DNA of 64,000 bases from CAITSH01 sp945892985 (GCA_945892985.1 CAMDDU010000016.1:1-64000), one strand, 5' to 3'; positions 17,809-26,783 are shown, counted from the first letter of the stretch. Notes: a model not told the origin generated them from the letters alone. Made by a program: numbers and translations.

Positions 17809-17886
17809 TACATATATCACCGGCACAGCGGGGCCGGCTTAACAACGCCAATCAAATGAACGCCCGCCCACCCCGCCCATGCTCCA

Positions 17887-18435
17887 ATGACGCCTAAAAA
17901 ATCGGCGCGCGCCCCAAATCAGTCCGACAGACGCGTTGCGCCAGAGCGCAAGCCCAAGACAAGCGCACAAAAAACAGCAACTGCCAATATGGCCGAGGCC
18001 AATGTCTCGGAGCATATCCATGACAATCCGGGCTTCCTGATGGCCAGCACGGTATTCCGGTTGGATCAGGAGTTGCGCAACACCATACTGCGCAAGCTCG
18101 ATATCAGCTACACACACTTCCGTTTAATGCAGGTGATCTATGCCGGGGCCCCCAAAACCGTCGGCGAGATCAGCAAGATGATTGTCGTCTCACCGGCAGT
18201 GCTCAGTCGCGTTATCGACCAAATGGAGGGCCGCGGCCTTGTCGAGCGACGGTCGGATCACGCGGACAACCGGTTTGTCAATGTCGGCCTGACGCAAAAC
18301 GGTCGGACAATCTACGAGAAGGCCTGGCAACCGGCACAATCTTTGTTGGCCAGAGCCACCTCTGCACTGAGCGCGCAAGAGAAGCGCTCTTTGTTGAAGA
18401 TATTGCGAAAAATAAACCAACCCTCAGATTGGTAG
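17887..18435 (+). CDS. MarR-family transcriptional regulator
   Basis: A 182-residue winged-helix regulator with an unusually long basic N-terminal extension (about 45 residues, many Lys/Arg/Ser) before the MarR core. The core shows FRLMQVIYAGAPKTVGEISKMI, the recognition helix SPAVLSRVIDQMEGRGLVER and the wing RRSDHADNRFVNVGLTQNG. Divergent from the Rieske operon with 186 bp between, so it probably senses an aromatic acid and represses that operon and possibly the Bug gene at 13698. Confidence 0.88.
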   Translation: MTPKKSARAPNQSDRRVAPERKPKTSAQKTATANMAEANVSEHIHDNPGFLMASTVFRLDQELRNTILRKLDISYTHFRLMQVIYAGAPKTVGEISKMIVVSPAVLSRVIDQMEGRGLVERRSDHADNRFVNVGLTQNGRTIYEKAWQPAQSLLARATSALSAQEKRSLLKILRKINQPSDW

Positions 18436-18498
18436 CAAGGCCGCTCTGCCAATCTAGTGGGTTCCGCCCACCCCAGCCCTTTTAAAACTGGGGCCACA

Positions 18499-19148
18499 AT
18501 GCGCCAGCTTCACCTTTTTCACCTTTTCCACCTTTTCCACCTTTGCCTTGCCATTACCACGGCCCTCGCCGCCGGCCTCGCCGGCATGGCGCAGGCGCAG
18601 GAATTCCCAAGCAAACCGGTGCGCTTGATCGTCACCTTTACCCAAGGCGGCGCGGCAGACCTCACGGCACGTGTGTTCGGCGACAAACTGGCGGAGATAT
18701 GGAAGCAGTCGGTGGTGATAGAAAACCGCATCGGCGGCGGCGGCTCTATCGGCGCCGAAGCGGTGTTCCGCGCCCCGGCCGACGGCTATACGCTGCTACT
18801 GGCCACCAACACTCACATCATCAACCACGTCGTCTACCCCAGTCTGGGCCTCGATTTCACCAAGGACTTTCCCGGACTCGGGCTGGTGACCTCGGCGCGC
18901 AGCCCCTCGCTGCCTGAGGTGCCGACCGTGGCCGAATCGGGCATTGCCCAACTGAAGAATTTTTCGCTCGACAACTATTACGGCTTCATGGCCCCGCCGG
19001 GCACGCCGCCATGCCCGATGTGCGCAAAAAGCGCGACGGTGCCGGCCTGGACATGCTGGTGATGTCCTCGGGCGACATGATGCGGCTCATTCGCGCCGAT
19101 GCCGAAAAATACGGCAAGGCGGCCAAACTGGCCGGGATCAAGGCCGAA
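18499..19148 (+). pseudogene. Bug-family receptor, internally deleted
   Basis: The N-terminal third is intact: a signal peptide with LFH repeats (HLFHLFHLFHL, DNA repeat of CACCTTTTC units at 18508-18541), then FPSKPVRLIVTFTQGG, ENRIGGGGS and ADGYTLLL. After DFTKDFPGLGLVTSARSP it jumps straight to LPEVPTVAESG, so about 110 residues of the usual middle are missing. After MAPPGTPP the frame shifts (from 19011) to PDVRKKRDGAGLDM ... EKYGKAAKLAGIKAE, the family C-terminus, with about 15 more residues lost. The expected stop after GIKAE has become TGG at 19149. Two deletions plus a lost stop make this dead. A second copy of its tail lies at 26474-26615. Confidence 0.85.
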
Positions 19149-19151
19149 TGG

Positions 19152-19812
19152 GCCGGCCCTCCGGCGCAGCCGCCCGGTCCGCCCGTCTGCGCTGTCCAAC
19201 GCGCTACGTTGGCGGCGCGACAATCTGCGCGCCTTCCTGTGCGCGCGTTCCTGCGCGACTGGCTGCGCTTTGTGACGCCGGACACCCTCAAAGCGTGCGC
19301 AGCCAATGCCACCATCCAGGTGAGCGCCAGACACAAGCCCTCTTGACTGCAATGACGACTGCCACGCGCGGCTTTTATATGGCCATCCGCGCAAGGATTT
19401 GAGCGTTAAAACCGAACGGCAGGAGCCGTGCCCGGAGGCCTTCGCCACCGCAACCAGCAAGCATGGCGCGGGGCCGCACTAACAGACCTTGCATGCCAAG
19501 CGCGGGCAAGCGCTGCTTGGCGATGTTTCCCCGGCCGGTGCGCCATTCGGGTGGCTGGGCTGCAATGCCAACAGTGCCAACAGTGCCAATCCGGATTAAT
19601 TTTCGTTAACGCGTCGGATTTTCAAGCGCTTTGGCTCACCCTAAGCAGTCAGTTGCCTGGCTTCGGCTGGCGTCGGCATACGCTGCAGACGCTGCAACTG
19701 CTTATGAACAAGGGGCAAGAAAACCGGGCCCCGATAAGCGGCGGTTTGGCTTTCTTGGCGCCGGCGAGAAGTGCGTGAATAAACTGGATGGACTTAATTT
19801 TCGCGATGACTG
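19152..19812. other. Gene-free stretch before the pilin operon
   Basis: 661 bp with no convincing reading frame. The first part continues the sequence similarity to the downstream side of the second Bug fragment (19152-19205 against 26616-26655). A short direct repeat (CCAACAGTGCCAA, 19567-19588) occurs. The pilin operon promoter should lie in the last 200 bp but I see no strong consensus. Confidence 0.5.
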
Positions 19813-20415
19813 ATGCCTTCATTTGACCACCTGAAACCTGCTCTTGTCCCGCCCCAAAGAAAAGGCTTTTGCGCGCAGGCTGTGCGTGGTGTAACGCTGA
19901 TCGAGTTGCTCGTCGTCATGACCATTATCGGCGTGTTGTTGAGCATAGGCGTGCCATCGTATCGCTCGTTTTCCAACAACAGCCGTATCTCCGGCGCGAT
20001 CAACGCCTTGCTCGGGGACTTGCAATTCACCCGCGCAGAGGCGAACAAGCGCGGCTCGTATGTTAGCGCCTGCGCCTCGGTCTCGTTCAGCACCTGCAGC
20101 GCCAGTCCCCGTTGGGATACGGGCTGGATCGTGTTTGTCGACAGTAACCACAACGGCACGGCAGACAAAGAGGAGGCTATTTTGCGGCAACAAGCCGCCT
20201 TTTCCACCACCGATAGCGCTGTTGCAGATTCAAGCGTAGCAATAATCACCTTTAATCGCGAAGCCTTCATCAGCGACCTTCCCGATGCCGTCGATACAGT
20301 CACAATTACATTCAAGCCGCTCAACGCCATTGACCCCACTTGGACGCGCTGCCTCGCGGTTGGCAAGATGGGTCGCATGACTGTCCAAAAATCGGGTACC
20401 GGGGCGTGTTTGTGA
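19813..20415 (+). CDS. fimT: Minor pilin FimT/GspH family
   Basis: A 200-residue prepilin-like protein. The cleavage site is AVRG/VTLIELLVVMTIIG at residues 26/27 with Glu at +5; Val at +1 is less common than Phe. QFTRAEANKRGSYVSAC and a C-terminal disulfide-like Cys pair fit the GspH/FimT fold. It is the first gene of a tightly overlapping operon (the next start, GTGA, overlaps its stop). FimT-type minor pilins can prime pilus assembly and in some species bind DNA for uptake; the tail here is not especially basic, so DNA binding is not claimed. Confidence 0.88.
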   Translation: MPSFDHLKPALVPPQRKGFCAQAVRGVTLIELLVVMTIIGVLLSIGVPSYRSFSNNSRISGAINALLGDLQFTRAEANKRGSYVSACASVSFSTCSASPRWDTGWIVFVDSNHNGTADKEEAILRQQAAFSTTDSAVADSSVAIITFNREAFISDLPDAVDTVTITFKPLNAIDPTWTRCLAVGKMGRMTVQKSGTGACL

Positions 20416-20957
20416 GGCCAGCGGGTGCCGGCCCGCGGCGCGCGGGTTTCAGCCTGATCGAGGTCATGATCACGCTGGCCATCATGGCGGTTGGCTTGCT
20501 CGGGGTGGCCAAGATGCAGGCACTGGCGATTGGCAATACCAAAACGGCCGGATCGCGCGCCCTCGCCGCCATACACGCGGCAGGCATGGCGTCCGCCATG
20601 CACGCCAACAAGGCTTACTGGGCGGCCCGATTGGCACCGGCCAATGTGAGCGTGAACGTCGGCGCCAGTGTGCTCAGCGACGCAACACTCCAGGCCCAGA
20701 GCACTAACTGCGTAAGCAGCAATTGCACGCCGGTGCAAATGGCGGCCTATGACTTGAAGCTATGGGGCACGGCCTTGACCCGGCAGTTGCCCGGGGGCAC
20801 CGGAGCCCTTGCTTGCCCGGTTGTTGTGTCACCGACCCAAGTCGAATGCACGCTCACCGTGAGCTGGAGTGAAAGACATGTCGGTGTTAATCCCGCCATT
20901 CTCGATGAGGCCAAGCAAGAGACCACGCAGAGTCTGGTGCTATTGGTGCAGCCGTGA
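20412..20957 (+). CDS. pilV: Type IV pilus modification/minor pilin PilV
   Basis: A 181-residue prepilin with leader RRAG/FSLIEVMITLAIMAVGLLGV, cleavage after residue 12, followed by the PilV-typical AKMQALAIGNTKTAGSRALA and a Cys-rich middle. GTG at 20412 overlaps the fimT stop by four bases (GTGA), which fixes the start. It is expected to join PilW, PilX and FimT in the tip complex carrying PilY1. Confidence 0.88.
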   Translation: MRPAGAGPRRAGFSLIEVMITLAIMAVGLLGVAKMQALAIGNTKTAGSRALAAIHAAGMASAMHANKAYWAARLAPANVSVNVGASVLSDATLQAQSTNCVSSNCTPVQMAAYDLKLWGTALTRQLPGGTGALACPVVVSPTQVECTLTVSWSERHVGVNPAILDEAKQETTQSLVLLVQP

Positions 20958-21676
20958 CTTCAAGACTGCATGCAAAGCACGCATGGCGCAGGCAAGAGGG
21001 CCTGACCATGATAGAGATCATGATCAGCCTGAGCATTGCGCTATTCCTGATGACCGGTTTGTTTGCATTGTTTCTGTCGACCAAGCAGAACTCCGTGGCG
21101 CAAAGCGCCCTGTCCCAGTTGCAAGATGACCAACGCATGGCCATGAGCCTGTTGGCAACCATAATCCAGCAGGCCGGTTACTTTCCCAACCCTCAAACCG
21201 CCACCCTGGCGACGGCTTTGCCGGTGGATGCCACGTTTTTGGGCGAGGGGCAATCGGTGTTTGGCACAGCCGGAGCGACGCAGCAGATTAGCATTCGCTT
21301 TGTCGCAGCTAAGGCTGAAACGCCTCCTGCGGAGTTCCCCATGAATTGCAATGGCGGTTTCAATAAGAGCGGGGCCGATCTCACCTATGTCAATACGTTT
21401 GCGATTGTGTCAAACGAGCTGACCTGCAAGGTAAACGCCGGCGCGGCGCAATCCTTGGTGGCGGGGATCAGTGCACTGAGCGCCCAATATGGCGTAGACC
21501 CGGATGCCACGGGTTCTATTAGCCAGTATCTTAATCCCGGGCAAATGACGACCGCGCTGTGGCAGAGCGTGCGCTCTGTACGCGTGACCTTGACCTTCTT
21601 GAATCCCCTGGCCGGCCAGCCCGGACAGCTGCCCATTGAGTTTAGCCGGGTCATCAACGTGCAAAGCAGAACATGA
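20954..21676 (+). CDS. pilW: Type IV pilus minor pilin PilW
   Basis: A 240-residue prepilin, leader RRQEG/LTMIEIMISLSIALFLMTGLF with cleavage after residue 16 and Glu at +5. DDQRMAMSLLATIIQQAGYFPN is a hallmark of PilW. GTG at 20954 overlaps the pilV stop (GTGA) and its own stop overlaps pilX (ATGA), so translation is probably coupled. Confidence 0.88.
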   Translation: MTSRLHAKHAWRRQEGLTMIEIMISLSIALFLMTGLFALFLSTKQNSVAQSALSQLQDDQRMAMSLLATIIQQAGYFPNPQTATLATALPVDATFLGEGQSVFGTAGATQQISIRFVAAKAETPPAEFPMNCNGGFNKSGADLTYVNTFAIVSNELTCKVNAGAAQSLVAGISALSAQYGVDPDATGSISQYLNPGQMTTALWQSVRSVRVTLTFLNPLAGQPGQLPIEFSRVINVQSRT

Positions 21677-22266
21677 AGCGGGCTGGCGAGCGCCGCTGTG
21701 CAGGCCGCGCGGGCAGGGGGCGGGGATTTGTGCTGGTCACGGCGCTGCTTATTTTGCTGGTGCTGTCGATGCTGTCGGCCAGCATGTTTCGCAGCTTTGC
21801 CCTGCAAGAGAATATCGCCGGCAGCACGCGCGAGAAGCAGCGCGCAGCACATTCTGCGCAAAGCGCACTGCAATACGGCGAGTGGTGGTTGGCGCAGGGC
21901 AACGGCGGGAGTGGTGCGGCTTGCACCGTCCTGCTCGACGGGTCTGCCGCACCGCCGACGACCCAGATTTGCGACACCGCCCTCACCAGCGCCCAAGTGG
22001 CCAGTGTTCCATGGAAATCCCTTGCGGCTGTGGAGATTGGCGTCCAGTACACGCCCGGTCAATTGGCAACCTCGGCGAATGGCGGTGTCAACACCTACAG
22101 CGACAGGCCGCGCTTCCATATCTTCTCTCTTGGCTCGGATCCGAGCGGCCTTTCCCAACTCTATCAAGTGTCAGCCTGGGCCTACGGCGGCAACACCAAC
22201 GCGATAAGTGTCGTGCAAAGCGTGTATTCCATTAAAGGCGGTGTCATTGACGCCGGAGGATTGTGA
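21673..22266 (+). CDS. pilX: Type IV pilus assembly protein PilX
   Basis: A 197-residue minor pilin. The N-terminus GRGRG/FVLVTALLILLVLSMLSASMF lacks the Glu+5 found in the other pilins, which is usual for PilX. SFALQENIAGSTREKQRAAHSAQSALQYGEWWL is the conserved helix following the membrane segment. The start overlaps pilW by four bases and the stop shares a base with pilY1. Confidence 0.87.
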   Translation: MKRAGERRCAGRAGRGRGFVLVTALLILLVLSMLSASMFRSFALQENIAGSTREKQRAAHSAQSALQYGEWWLAQGNGGSGAACTVLLDGSAAPPTTQICDTALTSAQVASVPWKSLAAVEIGVQYTPGQLATSANGGVNTYSDRPRFHIFSLGSDPSGLSQLYQVSAWAYGGNTNAISVVQSVYSIKGGVIDAGGL

Positions 22267-25200
22267 TGAAACTAAAAAAACACGGCACGGCGCTTGGTGT
22301 TTGGCCTGGTGTTTGGCTTGCTCTTGCTTTATTTTTTTGTGTAACGCCTCAGGCCAGCGCGCAAGTCCCTGTCGCAGACAACTTTACCGGCGGGAGGGCA
22401 AGCCAGACCTGGCGGCCTAGCGGCGCAGCCTGCCTGACTGCCGGCAATGGAACCGGCAGTATTCCAAAATGCGCCTCAGGTAGTGGCGGAAAAACGGGCA
22501 CCTTGCCTGACCCTGTCGGAGACGGTGCGCTGCGCCTCACGCACGCAGTCGGCTATCAGGTTGGCGCTGTTTTGTCCGATTTTACGTTTCCCTCCAACGC
22601 GGGTCTTGCGGTGACCTTTACCAGCCTCACCTATGGCGGGAATGGGGCTGACGGGCTGAGCTTTTTTCTCATGGACGGGTCTGTGCCTGTTCCTGTGGCC
22701 CCCGCGCAATACCCGCTTGGCGCAACGGGCGGCTCACTCGCGTATGCCTGCTCGAATTCGAATGGCGTTGCTGATGGCCTGGTTGGCGGCTACCTCGGCT
22801 TGGGTATTGATGAATACGGCAATTTTTTGTGGGACGTGACTAATACAAGGTATCCTCCACAGTACCAAGGACGGCAACCCGGGACCATCGGTTTGCGCGG
22901 GGCCGGCAATACTGCGGCCAGCTGGCTGAGGGCTAATTATCCCGCGGTCTACCCCAAACTTCCTACGCAGGCTCAAGTGCGAGCGGCCTGTAGAACTGGG
23001 CGGGTCGGTGGTATCGCTAATGCTGGGGTGGTATTGGCGAATTATCCGGTCATCGCAAACGGGTTTAAGGTAATAGGACAGGCCGCGCTTTGGCAATCCG
23101 TCAACACGCGACCACTAGCGACGGCCATGACCTACCAGCTCAAGCTGACGCAAGGGGGCTTGCTTTCCCTCAGTTACAGCGCCGCCGGTGGTGCGGCTCA
23201 ACCGATTTTGACTGACCAAAATATTACTGTGGGCAACGGACCGATGCCCGCGAGTTTTCGCTTTGGCTTCGCCGCGTCCACCGGCGGCGCTACCGCTAAT
23301 CATGAAATTACGTGCTTCCAGGCCGCCCCTGCAGAATATTCATCCACGTCGGCTGCGGTCAACACCCAGCAAACCGGCCAGGTCAAGACCGGCACACAAA
23401 TCTATCTATCGTTTTTTCACACCGCCAACTGGTGGGGCCAGCTTACCTCGCAAGATCTTGTGTACGACAAAGTCAGCGGTGCGGTGAGCATAAAACCGGT
23501 CTCCAACTGGGATGCCGGCTGCGTGCTGAGCGGCGGAAGCTGTACTGCGACGGGGGTGGGCGGCATGTTGGCGCAGGGTTCAGACGCAAGAACCATATTG
23601 ACCTGGGACACGGAGAATGGCCAAGGCATTCCTTTTCAGTGGAATAGCCTGAGCGCCGCGCAAAGAGCCGCTTTGACCGACGGTGACGCATTGCCGGTGA
23701 ACGCCAGTCGTTTGAATTATTTACGCGGTGACCGAACGAATGAGCGCAATGCTTTGGGGGTGGGTTTATATCGCAAACGCACGAGTGTCCTGGGGGACAT
23801 TATTGAGTCCAGCCCAACCTGGGTAGGGCCGCCTTCTGCGCCCTACCCGAACACCTGGAGCGACAAACGCTATATCAAGGCCGACATCAACGAGAACCTC
23901 GCTGGCGCCCAAACCTATGCCGCATTTATTGCTGCCAAAAAAACGCGGCAACACGTCGTTTATTCCGGGGCGAACGACGGCCTGCTTCACGGCTACAGGG
24001 CAGGCGCGTCCGATGCCGACGGCGTATTTGTAAATAACCCCAACTTCCCCAATGATGGGCGCGAAGTGCTCGCCTACATGCCCGCCGCAATGCTCACGCG
24101 CATGCACAACAATACGAACGTAGCGCTGGATTATGCCAATCCCCAGTACGCGCACATCTTTGGCGTCAACGCCACGCCTTACGCCGGAGACTTGTTTTAC
24201 AAGGTGGGCGGTGTCGGAAAATGGCACACCTGGTTGGTCGGCGGTTTGGGCGAGGGCGGCGCGGCAATCTATGCGCTGGACATCACCAACCCGGCCGATT
24301 TTAGGGAGAATCAAGCCGCTAACCTGGTCAAGTTTGAATTGACCCCGGCGGCCATAACGGCCAAACGCTGTGCCAACCTGCCGCTCGACTGCGGCCCTAA
24401 CTTAGGCAAGACCTACGGCACCCCGCAGATCCGTCGTTTTCACAATGGCAAGTGGGGGGTGGTGTTCGGAAATGGCCTGGAGAGCGCAAGCGGCAAAGCC
24501 GGGATTTATATCCTGATCGTCGGTGATGAAGGTGCAACCGACCTGTATTTTCTGGACACCGGCTCCGTCGCGCCTAACGGCATCAGCTTTGTCACACCGG
24601 TAGACTTGGATCAGGATCACATTACCGATTACGTTTATGCCGGCGACATAAAGGGGAATGTTTGGCGCTTCGATTTGACGAGCGAAAGCCCAGCCGGCTG
24701 GGCTGTCTCGAAATTTGGCAATCCGATTGCAACACCGCTGTTTTCAGCCGCAACGCCCGCACCACTAGGCACGACGGGCATCCTTGGCAGCATCGCCGGT
24801 ACCACGCTTACCGTCAACTCAGGGACCGGGCTCAGAGTTGGGATGGCGCTTACCGGTAATGGCGTAACGGCTGGCACATGGGTGACGGCGCTTGTCACGG
24901 GTAACGGTAGTGTGGGTACCTACCTCGTTAGCCCCACGCAGACCGTTGCTGCGGCGGCCCTCGCAGGGTCGCTGGCGCAAAACCAGATAAGTACCAAATT
25001 GGCGGCGGCGCTGACCTTGGATACCAGTGCGGACTCCGCCTACCGACTCACTATCAATTTTGGCACTGGAAGCCAGACGCCACAAACAATCGGGGGGGAT
25101 GTTAGCTACGCGGCCGGTCAGCATCGCTTATACGGCATTTGGGATTGGGATATGGATGCCTGGAATCAAAACTCGACGGTAAAAATGAAAACACTTGTCG

Positions 25201-25772
25201 GGCCCCGATCGATCGTGTTGGCCAGTCTTAGAGAACAAACGATTCTAGCGACTGTTATTGCAAATGGCGCTAACGGCATCAGTGCTTATCGAACCACCAG
25301 CCAGAACGCAGTGAGCTGGTGCAACAGCACGCCCTGCGTTGCCAACACCAAGTATGGCTGGACCATGCAGTTGCCCGCCGCGCTCGCAGGGCAAACAGCG
25401 GGGGAGCAGATTATTTACAGCCCGATACTCTCGCAAGGCGCCTTTATCGTGAATACGGTCGTTCCCGCAACGAACAGTCCATTGAGTTGTGTTCGTGATC
25501 CCAACGGCGGTTGGACCATGGCCCTCGCGCCGGCGACAGGCGCGGCGTTTTCGAATTCTTTTTTTGCTGACGCGTCGAACAATTTTGTCAAACTTGGCGG
25601 ACAAAGTGTCAGTGGCGCGCAGTTGGGTGCGGTTGGCTCCCCGTCGGTGGTGTCTGCGGGCGGTAAGCCGCAACTGGTCAACCAGACCAGCAAGGGAACG
25701 GGGGTGGTCAGCAAAATTAATCCGCCGGCGGGAAGCATTGGCTCTCGCCTTACGTGGCAGCAAATTCGGTGA
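22266..25772 (+). CDS. pilY1: PilY1-type pilus tip adhesin with lectin-like head
   Basis: A 1168-residue secreted protein. Signal peptide residues 1-32 (cleavage after ASA). Residues about 35-360 look like an L-type (legume-lectin-like) domain: ADGLSFFLMDG near 129, GGYLGLGIDEYGNF near 175, and a closing FRFGFAASTGGATANHEI. The usual von Willebrand A domain of PilY1 is not seen. Residues about 490-1168 form the PilC/PilY1 beta-propeller, with the calcium loop DLDQDHITDYVYAGD (Asp 780, 782, 784, 788). About 70 residues (24766-24975) resembling a phage tail-type module interrupt the propeller after PLFSA. It should sit at the pilus tip and mediate adhesion. Confidence 0.9.
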   Translation: MKLKKHGTALGVWPGVWLALALFFCVTPQASAQVPVADNFTGGRASQTWRPSGAACLTAGNGTGSIPKCASGSGGKTGTLPDPVGDGALRLTHAVGYQVGAVLSDFTFPSNAGLAVTFTSLTYGGNGADGLSFFLMDGSVPVPVAPAQYPLGATGGSLAYACSNSNGVADGLVGGYLGLGIDEYGNFLWDVTNTRYPPQYQGRQPGTIGLRGAGNTAASWLRANYPAVYPKLPTQAQVRAACRTGRVGGIANAGVVLANYPVIANGFKVIGQAALWQSVNTRPLATAMTYQLKLTQGGLLSLSYSAAGGAAQPILTDQNITVGNGPMPASFRFGFAASTGGATANHEITCFQAAPAEYSSTSAAVNTQQTGQVKTGTQIYLSFFHTANWWGQLTSQDLVYDKVSGAVSIKPVSNWDAGCVLSGGSCTATGVGGMLAQGSDARTILTWDTENGQGIPFQWNSLSAAQRAALTDGDALPVNASRLNYLRGDRTNERNALGVGLYRKRTSVLGDIIESSPTWVGPPSAPYPNTWSDKRYIKADINENLAGAQTYAAFIAAKKTRQHVVYSGANDGLLHGYRAGASDADGVFVNNPNFPNDGREVLAYMPAAMLTRMHNNTNVALDYANPQYAHIFGVNATPYAGDLFYKVGGVGKWHTWLVGGLGEGGAAIYALDITNPADFRENQAANLVKFELTPAAITAKRCANLPLDCGPNLGKTYGTPQIRRFHNGKWGVVFGNGLESASGKAGIYILIVGDEGATDLYFLDTGSVAPNGISFVTPVDLDQDHITDYVYAGDIKGNVWRFDLTSESPAGWAVSKFGNPIATPLFSAATPAPLGTTGILGSIAGTTLTVNSGTGLRVGMALTGNGVTAGTWVTALVTGNGSVGTYLVSPTQTVAAAALAGSLAQNQISTKLAAALTLDTSADSAYRLTINFGTGSQTPQTIGGDVSYAAGQHRLYGIWDWDMDAWNQNSTVKMKTLVGPRSIVLASLREQTILATVIANGANGISAYRTTSQNAVSWCNSTPCVANTKYGWTMQLPAALAGQTAGEQIIYSPILSQGAFIVNTVVPATNSPLSCVRDPNGGWTMALAPATGAAFSNSFFADASNNFVKLGGQSVSGAQLGAVGSPSVVSAGGKPQLVNQTSKGTGVVSKINPPAGSIGSRLTWQQIR

Positions 25773-26314
25773 TGTGGTGGAAAATGAAACATTGCAGAAT
25801 TTTTGATGGCCGAGCCTTGACGTGGCGTGACTCGCGCCGCGGCACGGCGTCCCAAGCTGGCCGTGCCGGCCTTCGCGGCCAGGCCAAATTGCGCGGCTTT
25901 AGCTTGATTGAGTTGATGATCACTGTCGCCATCGTCGCCTTGCTCGCGGCAATCGCCGTGCCCTCGTACAACAACTCTGTGCGAAAAGCAAAACGCATGG
26001 ATGCAAAGATTGCCTTGCTCGACATGGCCAGCCGGCAGGAGCGGTTTTTCAGCACCAACAACACCTACACTAGCTCAGCCGCCAATCTGGGCTACACCAC
26101 ATTGCCCGCATCGGTGCCAGGCAGTGGCACGACCACCTACGAAATCAGCGTCAGCGCGGCCTCGACTGTCGCCTACAGCCTGCTTGCAACACCAAAGACA
26201 GACCAATTAAAGGACAGCTGCGGCAGCTACAGCATCAACCAATTGGGGGTGCAAGCCAATACCTTCTCCGGCGCGAGCCTTACTGCCACACTGTCGGCTG
26301 ATTGTTGGCGCTGA
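25772..26314 (+). CDS. pilE: Type IV pilin PilE-like
   Basis: A prepilin with mature sequence G/FSLIELMITVAIVALLAAIAVPSYNNSVRKAKRMDAK and a C-terminal Cys pair (DSCGSYS ... ADCWR), the PilE/minor pilin E pattern. With ATG at 25772 (TGATG overlap with pilY1) the leader would be 42 residues, far longer than normal. An in-frame TTG at 25889 gives a leader of only three residues (MRG), so the true start is uncertain; a hairpin (CTGGCCG at 25857-25863, CGGCCAG at 25876-25882) lies just before that TTG. Last gene of the operon. Confidence 0.85.
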   Translation: MWWKMKHCRIFDGRALTWRDSRRGTASQAGRAGLRGQAKLRGFSLIELMITVAIVALLAAIAVPSYNNSVRKAKRMDAKIALLDMASRQERFFSTNNTYTSSAANLGYTTLPASVPGSGTTTYEISVSAASTVAYSLLATPKTDQLKDSCGSYSINQLGVQANTFSGASLTATLSADCWR

Positions 26315-26345
26315 AACTGTTGGCGCTAAGATTGTTGGCGCCGGG
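26301..26345. repeat. 15-bp tandem repeat, three units
   Basis: ATTGTTGGCGCTGAA, ACTGTTGGCGCTAAG and ATTGTTGGCGCCGGG start at 26301, 26316 and 26331. The pilE stop codon (26312-26314) lies in the first unit, so an expansion began at the very end of the gene. Confidence 0.7.
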
Positions 26346-26473
26346 ACTGCTGACAATAGGTATTTTCCGACTCGACTGACAGCCAGCACGCGGAGTCTTG
26401 GTCGAACGAAACGGCGGCCAATCGAACGGTTGCCGGGCACATCGAGATGGTCGCACCCCGCGTGCCGGCCGCC

Positions 26474-26615
26474 ATGACCGATGTGCGAAAAAAGCCCGCC
26501 GGTGCCAGCCTGCACATGCTGGCTGATGTCCTCGGGCGACATGATGCGGCTCATTCGTGCCGATGCCCAGAAATACTGCCAGGCGGTCAAACTGGCCGGG
26601 ATCAAGGCAGAATAG
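26474..26615 (+). pseudogene. Bug-family receptor, C-terminal fragment
   Basis: The fragment matches 19011-19151 almost base for base over about 140 bp: TDVRKK, then after a one-base insertion (GGCTGATG against GGTGATG) MSSGDMMRLIRADAQKYCQAVKLAGIKAE and a TAG stop at 26613-26615. Similarity continues past the stop, so the two pieces come from a duplicated DNA segment. The N-terminal four fifths of the gene are absent. Confidence 0.8.
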
Positions 26616-26741
26616 GGCCGCGTTCCGGCGCGACCGGTCCGAACGCCCCCGCGCCGATCACCAAAGCAGGGCGCTTAGCCCGAGCATCGTTCCACAAACG
26701 TTCCGGATGATCCACGCGTTTGCCGCCCGCCCACATCACGC

Positions 26742-26783
26742 TCAGATGCAGCAGCCCAGCATGCAGCGCAGATCGATGTTGAG
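26742..26783 (-). pseudogene. 2-hydroxyacid dehydrogenase, last 13 codons
   Basis: The minus strand reads LNIDLRCMLGCCI then a stop, nearly identical to the end of the 2-hydroxyacid dehydrogenase pseudogene at 28858 (LNTELRCMLGCCI). DNA identity is high over about 38 bp (26745-26783 against 28861-28900). A short decayed duplicate. Confidence 0.55.

Noticed and set aside
19813..26314. Pilin operon as part of a prophage or integrative element
   Set aside because: No integrase, tRNA target or other phage genes; the only phage-like sequence is one module inside pilY1.
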